This document shows positions 11,812 through 22,850 of a stretch of 64,000 bases of DNA, in pieces. The translations under genes and the position numbers were made by a program. Source of the DNA: Platycnemis pennipes (Eukaryota; Arthropoda; Insecta; Odonata; Platycnemididae); assembly GCA_933228895.1 (NCBI GenBank), contig OW121852.1:102197544-102261543 (forward strand), given 5' to 3'. Positions within the stretch are counted from its first letter, which is position 1, and each line of letters opens with the position of its first letter. The notes beneath the pieces are model-generated. The model saw nothing but the letters and a program-made list of their open reading frames with translations, was not told the origin of the DNA and did no database searches.

Positions 11812-13271
11812 TGTGACGGGACGGGGTCGAAGATTCTCTACCCAGACAACCCGCCGCAGTCCTTACGCCTCTGAGGAGCCCCTTTTCTTCGTCCCGACGC
11901 CCAGTCCACCGAGGATTTCCCCCTACGGGAAATGATTCCGGGAAAACAAGAATGTCGCGACCGTTGTCGCGTGTTGAGAAGGGCGCCACCCAGAAACCGC
12001 AGCGTCGAGCTAGCTCAATTGGGAAGCAAGGACTCTTATTCACTTGTTTCAAGGGTCGGGGATCTTCAGCGCAGAATGGCAGTGGCAGCGCGTATGACGC
12101 GCGCAGCGTAAGGATTGCACGGAGCGAAATAATGACCGTCTGACCTTTTTTACGGATGGTTGAAATGACATTTATTCAAAGAAAGCACAAAAAGAACACT
12201 GAATCACACAAAACAACACTCTATAACTACGCGAAATGAATATCCTAGGACCTAATGAGGGATGATTGATTTTGCTGGATGAGACATAGATGAGAAATAA
12301 CAAAATTACACCCTTTGATACACAAAAACTTATCTTCCTAGAGAAATTACAGGTTCCTCGTCCCCTTTTCAAATTATAAGGTATCTGTGGACGGGAAAAC
12401 AATGATACAATGAATTACGTCCACTACGGGACGAAAGTGAATGCTTCGGGGAAATTAGTCCGATGACCTTGGGATTTTAATGGTGACCAATTCCCTTATC
12501 GGCACTTAACACACCGCTTGCGAGTGGTGCAGGTGGATGAGAGTTGTGGACTCCCGAGGTTGCCGTGACGCGCTTACGAGACAGTTCAGACGGGAAAATA
12601 TGGACGGGAGAGAAATACTTATGGCGATGATGCGGCCTGGTCACTACGCGACGTCTGCTCCGTCGCCAGCGAACCGAAGACGTTGACACTGATCCGTTGA
12701 GGGTCCACCAACGCAGCAAAACGCCTCCTCTCGACGTATACCGTTGCTTCCTGGCGTTGGGACTGCACCCCTTCCAGCGGGTGCCGGTATCAGCGTACGC
12801 GTCCTTTTCTCCTGCGCCTCCGTTCGCCTCCCTCTGCTCCAGCCGTATCGCTTGCTCCCCGTTCTCAACCAAATCTGTTGGTTCTCCGTCCGCCTCGAGT
12901 TCAGTCTCCACGCGCACCCTGGCACGTTCTCTCCACTACACTTCGCGTCTTTCTCTGCTCATCTCGCACTTCATACACCTCCTCCTCAGCTTGACCCCCC
13001 TCTCACGTGATTCTCATTCAAAACCACCAATAGCCCTTCGGTTCACACACCACCAATAACGTTTCTTAACACAAAGTGGCGTGATTCCGACCGTTACACA
13101 CACAGCATAGTTTAATAAACCCACCAAAACAGCACTTGACCAGTCGCAATACCATAAGGCCAGCGATCACCTCGCCCCGCGCAACGGAAACCCCGATCGG
13201 GACGTAAAAAAATGACAAGCGCGGGAGGAGCGCGTAACTCAAAAATAAGGGAAGACGGCCTGTCCGTCACA
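11812..13271 (-). mobile_element. Solo LTR-like element in a (TA)n tract
   Basis: Read on the minus strand the 1460-bp unit starts TGTGACGGAC and ends GTCCCGTCACA (TG...CA with short inverted ends) and lies between TA repeats on both sides. An AATAAA poly(A) signal on this strand lies near 12170, as expected in an LTR R region. No gag-pol is attached, which fits a solo LTR of a Gypsy or BEL/Pao-type element. An inner TGTAACGG at 13098 leaves open a shorter LTR of 1287 bp. The GC-rich centre contains minus-strand ORFs (12477-12925) with no recognisable domain. A TIR transposon is the alternative. Confidence 0.5.
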
Positions 13272-13518
13272 ATATATATATATATATATATACTCAATTG
13301 AAGAAAGCTCAGCGGAGCAAGTACACAAGTTCTCGACGAGCGAGGATAAATCACAGATCACAAAAAACACAGGCACAAAAAATAAAATAAGGACACTCAC
13401 AATTGCTTGGAACTGTTTCGGCGCGTCAAGCGCCTTCTTCGGCCAAGAGACGACTGATGGTTTTAAGGTGTGCTGTGGAAGGGGTGGGGTTGGGAGAGGG
13501 GTAAACGAAAAAGGAAAT
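13272..13518. other. TA repeat and unassigned sequence
   Basis: A (TA)n tract at 13272-13291 is followed by sequence with no convincing gene. The segment at 13410-13460 (aactgtttcggcgcgtcaag) resembles the ends of other repeats but has no second copy here. Confidence 0.3.
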
Positions 13519-13716
13519 GGCATGCAATCAATGCTAATACATACATATATAGGAAAGAAATAGGAGTAGATAGGAACACATAAAAGTACGAACACACATC
13601 CGAAAGCATCAGAGCCGAATCACAATGGAAAAAAGTTCGACTGAACTGGGATTTGAACCACGGACCTCCAACTTACCGGACTAGCGTGCTACCAGTTACA
13701 CCATCCAGCCAAACGT
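13519..13716 (-). mobile_element. tRNA-derived SINE
   Basis: On the minus strand a tRNA-like head (TGGTGTAACTGG as A box, GGTTCAAATCC as B box) is followed by about 110 bp of family-specific body that recurs at 13945-14110. Pol III promoter boxes in this order and spacing indicate a SINE rather than a functional tRNA, because the acceptor arms do not pair. Confidence 0.7.
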
Positions 13717-13944
13717 AATCTCGATGATTCGGGCGGGGGTTTATACTACCACATACCCGGAAGTGCGGCCCATAGATGGCGCTCGACGGCAGTTTTTCTT
13801 CACCATGAGAAGAGGATGACAAACACACAAGAGGAAGTGAAAGACGAATAGAAACCATACAAATGACAGAGTTAACAGTGCGTTTCAAAGGCACGCATGG
13901 CCGAAGAAGAAATGAGCCGAGTTTGCTTTACATAACAGTCACAG
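13717..13944. other. Sequence between two SINE copies
   Basis: Contains gggcgggggtttatactaccac and a run of purine-rich sequence. No gene or second copy seen. It may be the 5' extension of the SINE at 13519. Confidence 0.3.
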
Positions 13945-14110
13945 GAAAATGCAATCAATGCTAATACATACATATATAGGAAAGGAATAGGAGTAGATAG
14001 GAACACATAAAAGTACGAACACACATTTGGTGGAGAAGATGGAATAGAGCCGAATCACAATGGAAAAAAGTTCGACTGAACCGGGATTCGCACCACGGAC
14101 CTCCAACTTG
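13945..14110 (-). mobile_element. Truncated copy of the same SINE
   Basis: Same body as 13519-13630 and the same B-box region (here mutated to ggtgcgaatcc), but the A-box head is missing. The copy breaks at 14110 into three imperfect repeats of ctttccataag (14115-14155). Confidence 0.65.
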
Positions 14111-14155
14111 CCGGGCTTTCCATAAGCTTTCCATAAACTTTCCATAAGCTACATT

Positions 14156-14619
14156 AAAAGATTCATTTGCTTTCTTTCTCTTAGCATTTTTTCCTGTACT
14201 ATACCGCACACCATTTGTGATCATTTTCACAAGAATCAGTCTGCATTCTCAGAGATGCATATATTTGGGAAAGAGGCTGAACCAATGAAAGGAGAATTAA
14301 GGAACTTAGGATTTGCACCAGGCTCTTAAAAAAAATCAGTGTTCCCAGAATACAGCCTCGAAAATTACTATAATATTTGCTTCAACAAGATACAACTACT
14401 GTGTTAAATGTTAAGTTACTGTGATAGACTCACTAAAGAGGTTAATGAAATAGCACAGGAGGGTAATAACATAAACTGCTACACCAAATTTGCCTTGACT
14501 CTATCTTGGAAACCTGTCCTCTAGCTACTTAAAAGTATCTGGCCAATTTGCAAAACCGAGCTGAACAATAGATATAAACATTTATGTCTACACAATGATC
14601 AAAATATTGTAAACATCTG
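14156..14619. other. Unassigned sequence upstream of RTE fragment
   Basis: No gene recognised. Possibly degenerate upstream RTE-like sequence, since the recognisable reading begins at 14620. Confidence 0.25.
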
Positions 14620-15214
14620 GGAGGTGAAAGAGTTCTGTTACCTGGGAAGCCGAGTAGCCAACAATGGACGAAGCAAGAAAGAAATATAGTCAGTAGAGTA
14701 GCTCAGGTAAAGAGTGCATTTTATCAAAAGAAGAATCTACTTACATCTGGCAATACAAGCATGGAAGTAAGGAAACAATTCATCAGGACGTACATCTGGA
14801 GCATGTATCTTTATAGTAGTGATGCATGGATGAAGACAACTGCAGAGAAGAAAAGGAGGGAAGCATTTGAAATGCGGTGATACAGAAGAATGATGAAGAT
14901 GAAATGGATCGACCGAGTGACAAATGAAGTCTTTAGAAGAGTGGGAGAAAACAGAAGTCTGCTGAAAACTCTAAGAAGAAGATGGTACAACTTAATTGGC
15001 TATATCTTGACACACTTTGGCCTGATGAAGACAATCATCCAGGGAAAAATGAAAGGGAAGAGCAGCAAAGGAAGGCGTCAAATGAGATCTATGGTAGAGG
15101 TCGTAAAGGATAAGAAAGAGAGGAATTACATTAATATGAAGAGTTTGGTTGATAGAAGAATCGAGTGAAGGGCTGCATCAAACCAATCCTAGCATTGTTA
15201 ACCGATGATGATGA
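14620..15214 (+). pseudogene. RTE-like retrotransposon, C-terminal RT fragment and 3' tail
   Basis: Translation gives the C-terminal end of an APE-type endonuclease/reverse transcriptase: EFCYLGSRV, then RKQFIRTYIWS (in frame pieces), IDRVTNE, RVGENRSLLKT, and RRIE.RAASNQ, with several stops and frameshifts. It ends in the gatgatgatgat tail typical of the copies in this window (19735, 44768). It belongs to the same family as 17340, 19753, 40974 and 44768-48963. The ORF at 14890-15168 is part of it. A 5'-truncated dead copy. Confidence 0.8.
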
Positions 15215-15220
15215 TCTAAA

Positions 15221-15865
15221 GTGGCCAAGATGGCTGAAGAAGAGTCAGCAAATGACCTTAATGGCTGAGAAACTCGAGAAATTTTACACATTGTATAAAC
15301 CAGTAGAGTGCCAAATTTTTCATTCCATAATAATTTGCTTTTTTGTGTTTGCATTCAGCAATCACTCACTCATTATAAACATATTGTCACACCCACATTG
15401 GATATGATGTATATTTAAAAATAAGCCTTATTGTAGAAGCAAGTTAGGAATTAAATAAATTGTCATAGAATTATCAATGCAAAACTGATTTGCAGTAACC
15501 TGGATGTGTCTTAAAACTGTGCGGTTCGAATACATAGCTCCATCATTCACGTGAACAGTAGTAGCCATAGTAGCCAAGTTGGATATGTACCAGCCAGGTA
15601 GCCCAAAGGTCGCGGATTCAAATCCCAAATGGCATGGGTAATGTGTCTTTATTAGAAATAAATCTTAGATTGTGTGAAATAACGTAAGTAGTTGAAGCAA
15701 CTAAAAACAAACTATTCATGTGTCGAAAAGACCCTGACTAAATTATTTTGGAATGATAAATTTGGCACTCTCCTGGCATATATAGTGCATAAAATATCTT
15801 GAGTTTCTCACCCGATGAGGTCATTTACTGACTCAGCCATCGTCCTCAGGCCATCTTCTTCAGGG
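15221..15865. mobile_element. Foldback (inverted-repeat) element containing a SINE
   Basis: Arms at 15221-15332 and 15738-15865 are inverted copies of each other (shared pieces: ctgaagaaga, aaatgacct, gctgagaaactc, gagtgccaaattt), by eye about 75-80% alike. The loop of about 400 bp holds the tRNA-like SINE at 15555. The left arm starts directly after the RTE tail at 15214. No transposase. Confidence 0.55.
15555..15660 (+). mobile_element. tRNA-like SINE, second family
   Basis: A-box-like TAGCCAAGTTGG at about 15572 and B box GGATTCAAATCC near 15615, spaced as in a tRNA, followed by a short tail with aaataaat. The sequence differs from the SINE at 13519. Confidence 0.5.
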
Positions 15866-16272
15866 ATTCAAAAAATGCATTTGCTCAATGGTTTTTGGAC
15901 ACATAAGTATGTTGTTTAGAGTTTTAGGAAGAAACAAATCAAATCAATAGCAATGAGATGATACTTGAACACTAAGCAGAGGGGATAGTTTAGTTTCCTA
16001 TCACTCAAAGTATATCCCAGTTTAAGGAACCATGCGATGTACACACCCCAATGATTTAACAGTAACATCACAATAGTAGCTTCAAATTACAGAAGCAAAT
16101 TTCCAATGGAATATTTATGAATATCACAGTTTGTTTTTGCATAGATAACAGCTAAAAGATAAAAAATAAAAGGAGAAAAATAGAGCTTAATACATTGCAG
16201 CCCGGACATTTTTTTCGTATCTTTCCTCAACAACCGTGAAATTTCTCCACATTTTTTAATGAGGCTGTTAAA
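15866..16272. other. No gene seen
   Basis: AT-rich; no repeat partner in this window. Confidence 0.3.
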
Positions 16273-16345
16273 TACAGTCGACTCTCGATAATACGAAGTC
16301 AGCGGGACCGGAAAATTGACATATTGAAATTTCGAACTTCGTAAT
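16273..16345 (+). mobile_element. pogo/Tigger-like terminal fragment
   Basis: TA followed by cagtcgactctcgataatac at 16275, matching the usual end of pogo/Tigger-type Tc1-mariner elements. A partly complementary ttcgaacttcgtaattt follows at 16330. The opposite terminus was not found within 2 kb, so this is a remnant or MITE end. Confidence 0.45.
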
Positions 16346-17339
16346 TTAGAACATTTTTAAAAAATCGTGAACAAAATTGTATCTTTTATTCCTCAAACTT
16401 TTGTTGTCTTCGATAACAGTGTTGGCAAATTTTCGCCCAAATATGGAAAACTTATGTAAACAAAAGTTGGACAATTTTTTAATAAGAATTTAATTTTTGA
16501 AATCCGCAGTCAATAGAGACAGGCAACTAGTATGGACGCTAAACATAGACATTTGCTTCTAACATCTACGCTCTTATGATTGCAGCTGACCTAATTGAGC
16601 CACAGTTACCCTCTATCACTCAACCATAGCTAAAAAAAGCACGGAACTACGCCCGTTTTCGGGAAAAAAAGCCATTCACAGGCTATTATTTGTGGCGTTT
16701 TCCGTATCGTCAAGTGAATAAATGACCTTGGGAGGTCATTTTGTTTCTTTTCTACTACCAAGACCTTGATGACAAATGGGACATGATTCGGCATATTTTA
16801 CACATCATCTCCTCAAGGATTATGCGTCGGCTGGGGAGTTAGCGTTTACGGTGCGTGGGGGGGAAAGGGTCCGGTTGTGGAGAGGGAAAGTCCCAGTTTC
16901 GGGCGTATCTTCATCTGTCTTGCCGAGCTTGAAGAGGGGGAGGGGGTGGGAGGATTGCGTCATGGAACTACGGTGACGTTCCTTCTTCCTCTTCTGGGCA
17001 ACCCTGGGGGTCACGTGCCGGTGGCTGATTGGATCCGCTTCGGGTGCTGAGTGGAATGGGGAGGGTCAGGGATGCGGCGTCCTTTGCTTAAGGGTGGATC
17101 TTTGAGGGATGTGGAGAAAGGGGAAGGAAAGTGGATGGTCTAGAGATGTCAGAGTGCGAGAGGAGGGGTCGAAGACCCAATGCATCATTGCAACATTCTT
17201 TGGCTCGATTTCATTATAAATATTTAGAAGATACCTGTAAACTATTACCTATAATATGAATACTGCACTACCGGGACGTGGTTCTTTAAATCTTTCTGTG
17301 ATTGTGATATTAATTGAAAAACGTTAAGCTACGAAAACA
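16346..17339. other. Unassigned, with a GC-rich G-run block
   Basis: Nothing coding is convincing. 16850-17170 is unusually G-rich on the plus strand (gtgggggggaaaggg, gagggggaggggg), unlike its AT-rich surroundings; origin unknown. Confidence 0.3.
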
Positions 17340-17727
17340 AAAACTTTAAGAGGTGAACGAGTTCTGTTACTTGGGATGCCGAATAACCAGCGATGGACAA
17401 AGTAGAAGAAAAATTGCCAGTAGAATTGTCCAGGTGAAAAGAGCCTTTTACCTAATCTGCTTGCAGCCACAAATACAAGCGTGGGAGTGAGGAAAAATTT
17501 CATTAGAACATACTTCCAGAGTATTTTACTACATGGCAACGAAGCATGGACGATAACAGCATCGGAGAAATTAAAGGCTGGAATCAATGAAAATGTGGCG
17601 CCACCGACGAATGATGAAGATTAAATGAATGGACCTAGTAAGCAACGAGGAAGTCCTAAGAAGAGTGGGAGAAAAGAGAAATCTGCTGAAAACTTCAAAA
17701 AGGAGACAGGGCAACTCCATCAGACAT
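17340..17727 (+). pseudogene. RTE-like retrotransposon fragment
   Basis: Same family as 14620: EFCYLGCRITSDGQS, then RMMKIK, LVSNEEVLRRVGEKRNLLKTS in shifting frames. Lacks the 3' tail; truncated at both ends. Confidence 0.75.
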
Positions 17728-18290
17728 GAATAATATCATGAATATATCTCGGAAGTTACAACTATTCGACTTGAATTTGGGCTAGTTTGGAGCAACTGCT
17801 AAATCTCAATTATCGTAATAATCCACTCAAATGAAATTCGATGCATTGAAGAGCCTATAACAAGTGGCAGTACGCTTAAGGACATTAAGTAAATTTTTTC
17901 ATTTCAATTGATTCCGTAAAATCGTTAATAAAAAGGAAACGCAGGGAATATGAAACCAACAGAATAACGAATGAAAAAAGTAGCCAGTGATAGAACTGGG
18001 ATTTTTTTGGACAAGTGCAACTAATACTGTGTAATTTTTCCTAAACACTGTGTTACTGCGGCGAAGATATTGCTCTTGTCCAAAAAAAACTTGTTTCACG
18101 GCACCGATTAGTTTTCCTACGAGGTGCAAGGAGCATAAAAATTAAACGTAGTCTCGTTGAACTGGGCACCGGGTTAGGCTTTTTATGGCTGAAATTTCGA
18201 AGAGCAAGTCCCTCATTGTCCTAATGTCGAAAAATTGAGTTTTCTCCCTCAAATCCTCCGTTTCCTTCACTTCACCTGCAAATCCATTTC
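17728..18290. other. No gene seen
   Basis: The minus-strand ORFs here (17899-18129, 18142-18333) show no recognisable domain. Confidence 0.3.
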
Positions 18291-18297
18291 CCTGTAC

Positions 18298-18327
18298 CTG
18301 ATGATGGCGTAACTGCTGAAACCGGTC
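18298..18327 (+). ncRNA. Hammerhead-ribozyme-like core
   Basis: CTGATGA at 18298-18304, a short possible stem II (ggc/gct), GAAA at 18318-18321, then the self-complementary CCGG and TC. The order matches a hammerhead core with a minimal, palindromic stem III, the kind reported in Penelope-like elements. Stem I could not be confirmed, so this is only a candidate. Confidence 0.25.
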
Positions 18328-19399
18328 GTGCAATACTATTTTTCAATTAATTGTATAAAAAGTTTCCAAGATGTGTTCATACATCCTATCTTGGAAATAT
18401 TCCACAAATAGACCTTCATTTCATTCTATATAAATAAAGCCCATGGAGCGATATCTGACGTTCACCACGAAATGCGAACATATGATGCGATTGATGGATA
18501 CATTTTTTTACTAAATTGAGTGACTTTATAATGACGCTAACAGGCGTTAGTAGAAAGTAACAACAAAACAAGATATCTCTAAACTTACCCTTGGATTAAC
18601 TAAAGAGAAATACATGGGTGGATTTAAATTAATTGCTGGGGGTTACCCCGGCAGGCCCTCCACCGCCTCCCTCTGAGGTTAGTCATCACGTTCATCTCTT
18701 CCAATTCTTAGTGGCTCCACTGATCCCCAGAAGATAATTCCAGATCGGTCCACTTTGGTGCACTGATAACAAGCGGGATTCTCTGTAAATTATGAGGAGG
18801 TCAAGAAGAAATAATTTCGAGGAATGGATTGTAACATTAGTTAATAATTATTATATGAATAATGAAACCAAGAATTTCACCTACTACATATTGTGCTTGA
18901 TCGTAATTTACGCTACATTGGATGATTTTAAGATATATTTTTCTGTTCTTTTTTGTCCATATAATTTTCGTGTAATTGTTTGAGCTTTGGTATCGTAAAT
19001 TAACACTCACGGCAGCTATCAATTACTCACACAATTGCATGTCAGTATATATGGGTACCATAATTTAAATGAAAAAAATATGAAATAGCCTAACTAAATT
19101 GCGTGGGTTTTTGTTACTTAGAAGCGACGTTATTCAGCTTCAGAAAATGATCCATTATTATCTATTGATAGAGAAGCATTTGCTATAAGATCAGGAATAT
19201 TGTTAGACTTGACATCTTCATTCAGGAGTTTATAAAACAAAAAGGAGTGGCAAATTTACCCCGTATCCCTGCTAATAATGATACAAGACATGATATACCC
19301 TGTAGCCAATGTGTTACTATACACAGAGCACTGGATACAAATATGTCAGCTCTTAGTGACGGTGCGCGCGCCATCGCTAGGACGTCCGGACGAGGCTAA
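18328..19399. other. No gene seen
   Basis: AT-rich. A small hairpin (tccaagat and atcttgga arms) lies at 18364-18394. The plus/minus ORF pair at 18792-19022 is taken as chance. Confidence 0.3.
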
Positions 19400-19632
19400 A
19401 TGCCGCTTTACACGATACAATTTTTTGCACAATTTCTTGTACAAACTCTTGTATAGACTGAACGAAATTGTATGTTTGTCTGAATGGAATTAGAACACGT
19501 TCTATTTCCCGTTCAGTCATTCAGACAATCGCACAAGTTTTCGTACAATTTGCCGCTTTACACGGTACAATTTCCTCATGCAAGAGTTTGTACAAGAAAT
19601 TGTACAAAAAATAGTATCGTGTAAAGCGGCCT
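19400..19632. mobile_element. MITE, PIF/Harbinger-like
   Basis: Terminal inverted repeats of about 55 bp (GCCGCTTTACACGATAC at the left; the complement at the right), flanked by TAA at 19397-19399 and 19633-19635, the three-base target duplication usual for PIF/Harbinger. An extra internal copy of the terminal motif (gccgctttacacggtac) lies at 19552. No coding capacity. The repeat gacgtccggacg lies just outside on both sides. Confidence 0.65.
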
Positions 19633-19692
19633 TAAGACGTCCGGACGTGAAAGAGAAAACATACCGGAGCGTGGGGGAATTTACACTGAATA

Positions 19693-19753
19693 GGGCAGAA
19701 TGGAGGGCTGTAGTAAACCAACCCTAAAGGATTGAAATACTGATGATGATGAT
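19693..19753 (+). mobile_element. RTE-like 3' end with GAT tail
   Basis: ggagggctgtagtaaaccaa corresponds to the C-terminal WRAASNQ codons and 3' end of the RTE-like family, followed by (gat)n. Only the last 60 bp are present. Confidence 0.6.
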
Positions 19754-20030
19754 GTTATATTATTTCTTCGATTACATTTATCGACATTTGAAAGTCTTCT
19801 TCTTTCTCAAATATGATAGCGGTATCAACTGAAAATCTTAACATATTGATTTCTTCTTCATTCGCCTTGGTTCCTTTAATTCCCTTTTCTTCCAGCTCTT
19901 TAATAGCTTCTTCCATTTGCATGTTGAAGAGTCCTGGGGACATGTTGCATCCTTGTCTGACCCCTTTGTTAAAACATTCAACCCGGAATATTTCTAGTGC
20001 GCAATCATGAGAAACGGAAAGCTTTTTCTG
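19753..20030 (-). pseudogene. RTE-like reverse transcriptase core fragment
   Basis: Minus-strand translation includes KGVRQGCNMSPGLFN (RT motif B/4 region) and INMLRFSVDTAII, where the catalytic FADD is changed to FSVD, followed by FEKEEDFQMSINVIEE. This is exactly the part missing from the longer copy at 44768-46311. It abuts a plus-strand 3' end, so two fragments meet tail to tail. Confidence 0.75.
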
Positions 20031-21029
20031 CCATATTAATTTGGCCAGTCACTTAAATGTAATTAAAAATTAGTAAAAAATTTTTCGAATAACAAAACTC
20101 GATAATCTATTAGCGCGAGTTATATATATTTAAAAGTGCGAGTTCGTGTCCTTCAGAGAGATCTTAATAGAGGTCTTTAGTGAGGTCATCAGAGAGGTCA
20201 TTAACAGACGCGAATACGCGTCCTTCGGTATCTTGGCAACGCACCTCGGACGAGCATTCGCATCCATCGGGTTGAACGTGTTCGAGCCTCTATTTTTATT
20301 CCATCCTCCATATGTAGAGTGGCGGTTTGATTCTTTTAGAGCTGGTAGATAATTCTTCTGCTTAATCTATGAAAACCTCTTGTGTTTTAAATATGATTTC
20401 ACATTTTTTTTCCTACTGCAAAATTATCATTTACCTATATAAAATGAAGAGATTAATATGTGACAAAACAAAAATATCAGAGAAAATGAAAGACTCTTAC
20501 GCAAGTGTAGGCGCGGTATGTTTCTTGGCATTTAAAAGCGGCCCAAGGAGGTAGCCATGAGTAGGTGATACCGGGATACGCTAAGGAGATATGGGAAACA
20601 ATGTAGGATGAACGAACGACTTTCCTTGTCCAGGAAAAAAATGAGGTAAAAAAAAATGTGTATAAAAATATTCCGCAAGGAAAGGTAATTGGAAAATAAC
20701 AACGGCATTGAAATATTTTCAGCTTCCCAGAATAGAAAGATAGTTATTAATTTTTAATTGGATCGAAAAAAAACAGGAAAACGATGATAAAGAAATATTC
20801 AATGCAAACGGTTTGCCTGTGTCGCTTTAAACTTCATAACTCTCTTTACTTCCGGAGACAGGGAATCATTCAATGTCGTCCCTTCTTCCTTTTCTCCCTT
20901 TCTGACGATTCTAACAAGCATCCGGTGAGAGAATCTGAATCACTTATTTTTTATTTTTAAATTGGCAAGGAAAGCCGTTCACACACCTTAAAAAATATTT
21001 ATCTGTATCCCCATAATGTACTCAGGTAT
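20031..21029. other. No gene seen
   Basis: Short ORFs at 20146 and 20369 have no recognisable features. Confidence 0.3.
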
Positions 21030-21815
21030 CGCCAATCCTCCTCATCAAAACTTCCATCCAAAAATCATCCAGGATGACGGGATCCATTGCTGTTACATTT
21101 CCACGGGCGTACAACGCCCTGCCAAAAGAGTTAAAATCGGATTACTCGAGAAAGAGGCTTCATAAGCTACTACTCAAAACTTACATCTCGTGAATATCCA
21201 CCTATATCCTTTTGATTTTTCATCAATTATTATTTTCTATTTTAATTAATATCATTATGTTTTTCATATATATATTTTTGTTTTATTTTAAAAATATTAA
21301 TTTTTTTCATTTTTTATGGTTTATTGTATTTATTTATGATAATTTCTGATTTTATTTATGATATAATCACATAGTTGTTTTTCTCCTCTGGTTGTCATCC
21401 TTTATACGCAGTTTTATTTTCATTCAGGTTTAATAAGGATATCTGTTATTTTTGGACTCACTTTATAGGGCTATATACTTGTAATATTTTAATAAAATCA
21501 ATTTTGTACTTAAGGGTAGATACGCTTTTCACAATTGTACCTTTTTTAAATAATATTCTTTTTATTCACATGTGAAACTCAATGAATCCCGCATGTAATA
21601 TCTGTTATAATGTTTTATACGTTTCATTTTATGTTCTAATAATGTTTTATACTTTTTATTTTTTTGATTTTACAATGCCATAATTCTAAATTTTTAATTT
21701 GTGCTTGCCCTAATAATGTAATACGACACATACATGTATCTATTATGCCCTGGGCCGAGGATGGAGAGGAAGGTAACGTCCTATCCCGCCCAGGTAAAAT
21801 AAAACTCAAATCAAT
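21030..21815 (+). pseudogene. CR1/Jockey-group retrotransposon, 5'-truncated 3' end
   Basis: The reading SRMTGSIAVTFPRAYNALP...LHKLLLKTYIS ends at a TGA near 21193 and matches the C-terminus of the 492-residue RT at 46549-48027. A 620-bp AT-rich 3' UTR follows, ending in the conserved terminal stem-loop (21748-21793) and a tail of tcaa repeats, likely 21796-21820. Typical of 5'-truncated insertion by target-primed reverse transcription. Confidence 0.8.
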
Positions 21816-22559
21816 CAATACAAAATATTCGAACCGCTTTTAAATACCAGGAAAGATACCGCACGCACACTTGAATAAATGATTTTTATTTCCTCTCATA
21901 TGTTTGTGTTGACACATTCAAATCTGTTGATTTTGTGATGACAATTAATAATTTTAAAGTAGGAAAAAATCTCGTTCGGTAATAAATCAAACTAAAAGTA
22001 TTAGCACGACTGGAAGACTACTGGAAAGGCCTAATATTGGAAAGTTTTCGATTTGTTGGTGGTATTCATTGGCAATAATGACTTTTATTTGGAGCCTATT
22101 GATACTTTATAGGAAGTAAGGCAAGACAACACTCACCTGTATTATTCAGCACATTCCGAATAAATCACCACAGACTAATGCAGCAACAAAGAGGCTAGGA
22201 TGACACTGGATAAAATAGGAAGATAAGTGCCTTTACGATTGAAATCATCGAGGGTTATGGTGCCGGCGAGTCAGCTTCTTTTGTGGCAGAAGCCTGTCAG
22301 ATATTATAGGTGAGCATAAATGAAACTACTGAGTTACTGTACTCCAAAATTCTAATTCAAATTTTATTCTTGTAGCATCTTTTGTCATATAATCTTTATC
22401 GATATTTGATTTTCATTTGATATTTTTACGTCGAAAGTAATTATTGTAAAAACCTTATGACAAAACTTTCAGTAAAAATTTATCAAAATGAAAATAGAAT
22501 CTTATATAAATGCCAGCCTGAAAAATGTTACAATAAAATTATCTAGGTGAAGTTTTTTT
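21816..22559. other. No gene seen
   Basis: AT-rich, no repeat partner in this window. Confidence 0.3.
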
Positions 22560-22850
22560 GTCCCTGGAATGGAGAAGGGGATTTAACCGTTGGAGGGAGA
22601 GGGAGGGTTTTTGCGCTTGCGCGATGACGGCACCCTCGCTCGCAGGAAAGGTGGAATGGGGGAAAGGTAAAAATCGAGCGATTCGATGAGAATGTCATAA
22701 CTGACACACGCTTCATATCAACAGGTCGTCCCGCACTGGCTAATTTGTGCAAAACTCAACCGCTTGCCGTCCATTCCCGCTGCGCCGTCACTTTCAGCAG
22801 GAGACTCGTCTATAATATTCGTCTTCTGACGTCAACTGAAGAGGTAAGCT
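22560..22850 (+). promoter_or_regulatory. CpG-rich island, candidate promoter and first exon
   Basis: A GC- and CpG-richer block (gcgcttgcgcgatgacggca around 22610) is followed by a C-rich stretch ending ctgaagag|gtaagc at about 22840-22848, a good match to a 5' splice site. The pattern would fit the promoter and a non-coding first exon of a host gene, but no downstream coding exon could be confirmed. Confidence 0.2.

Noticed and set aside
12477..12925. Minus-strand ORFs of 146 and 93 residues
   Set aside because: They lie in the GC-rich centre of the solo LTR-like element, overlap ORFs on the other strand, and show no domain.
11811..13272. TIR transposon interpretation of the element ends
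   Set aside because: The short inverted ends fit a TIR, but TG...CA termini plus a poly(A) signal favour an LTR; kept only as an alternative.
13630..13716. Possible functional tRNA gene
   Set aside because: A and B boxes are present but acceptor arms do not pair and the body recurs as a SINE.
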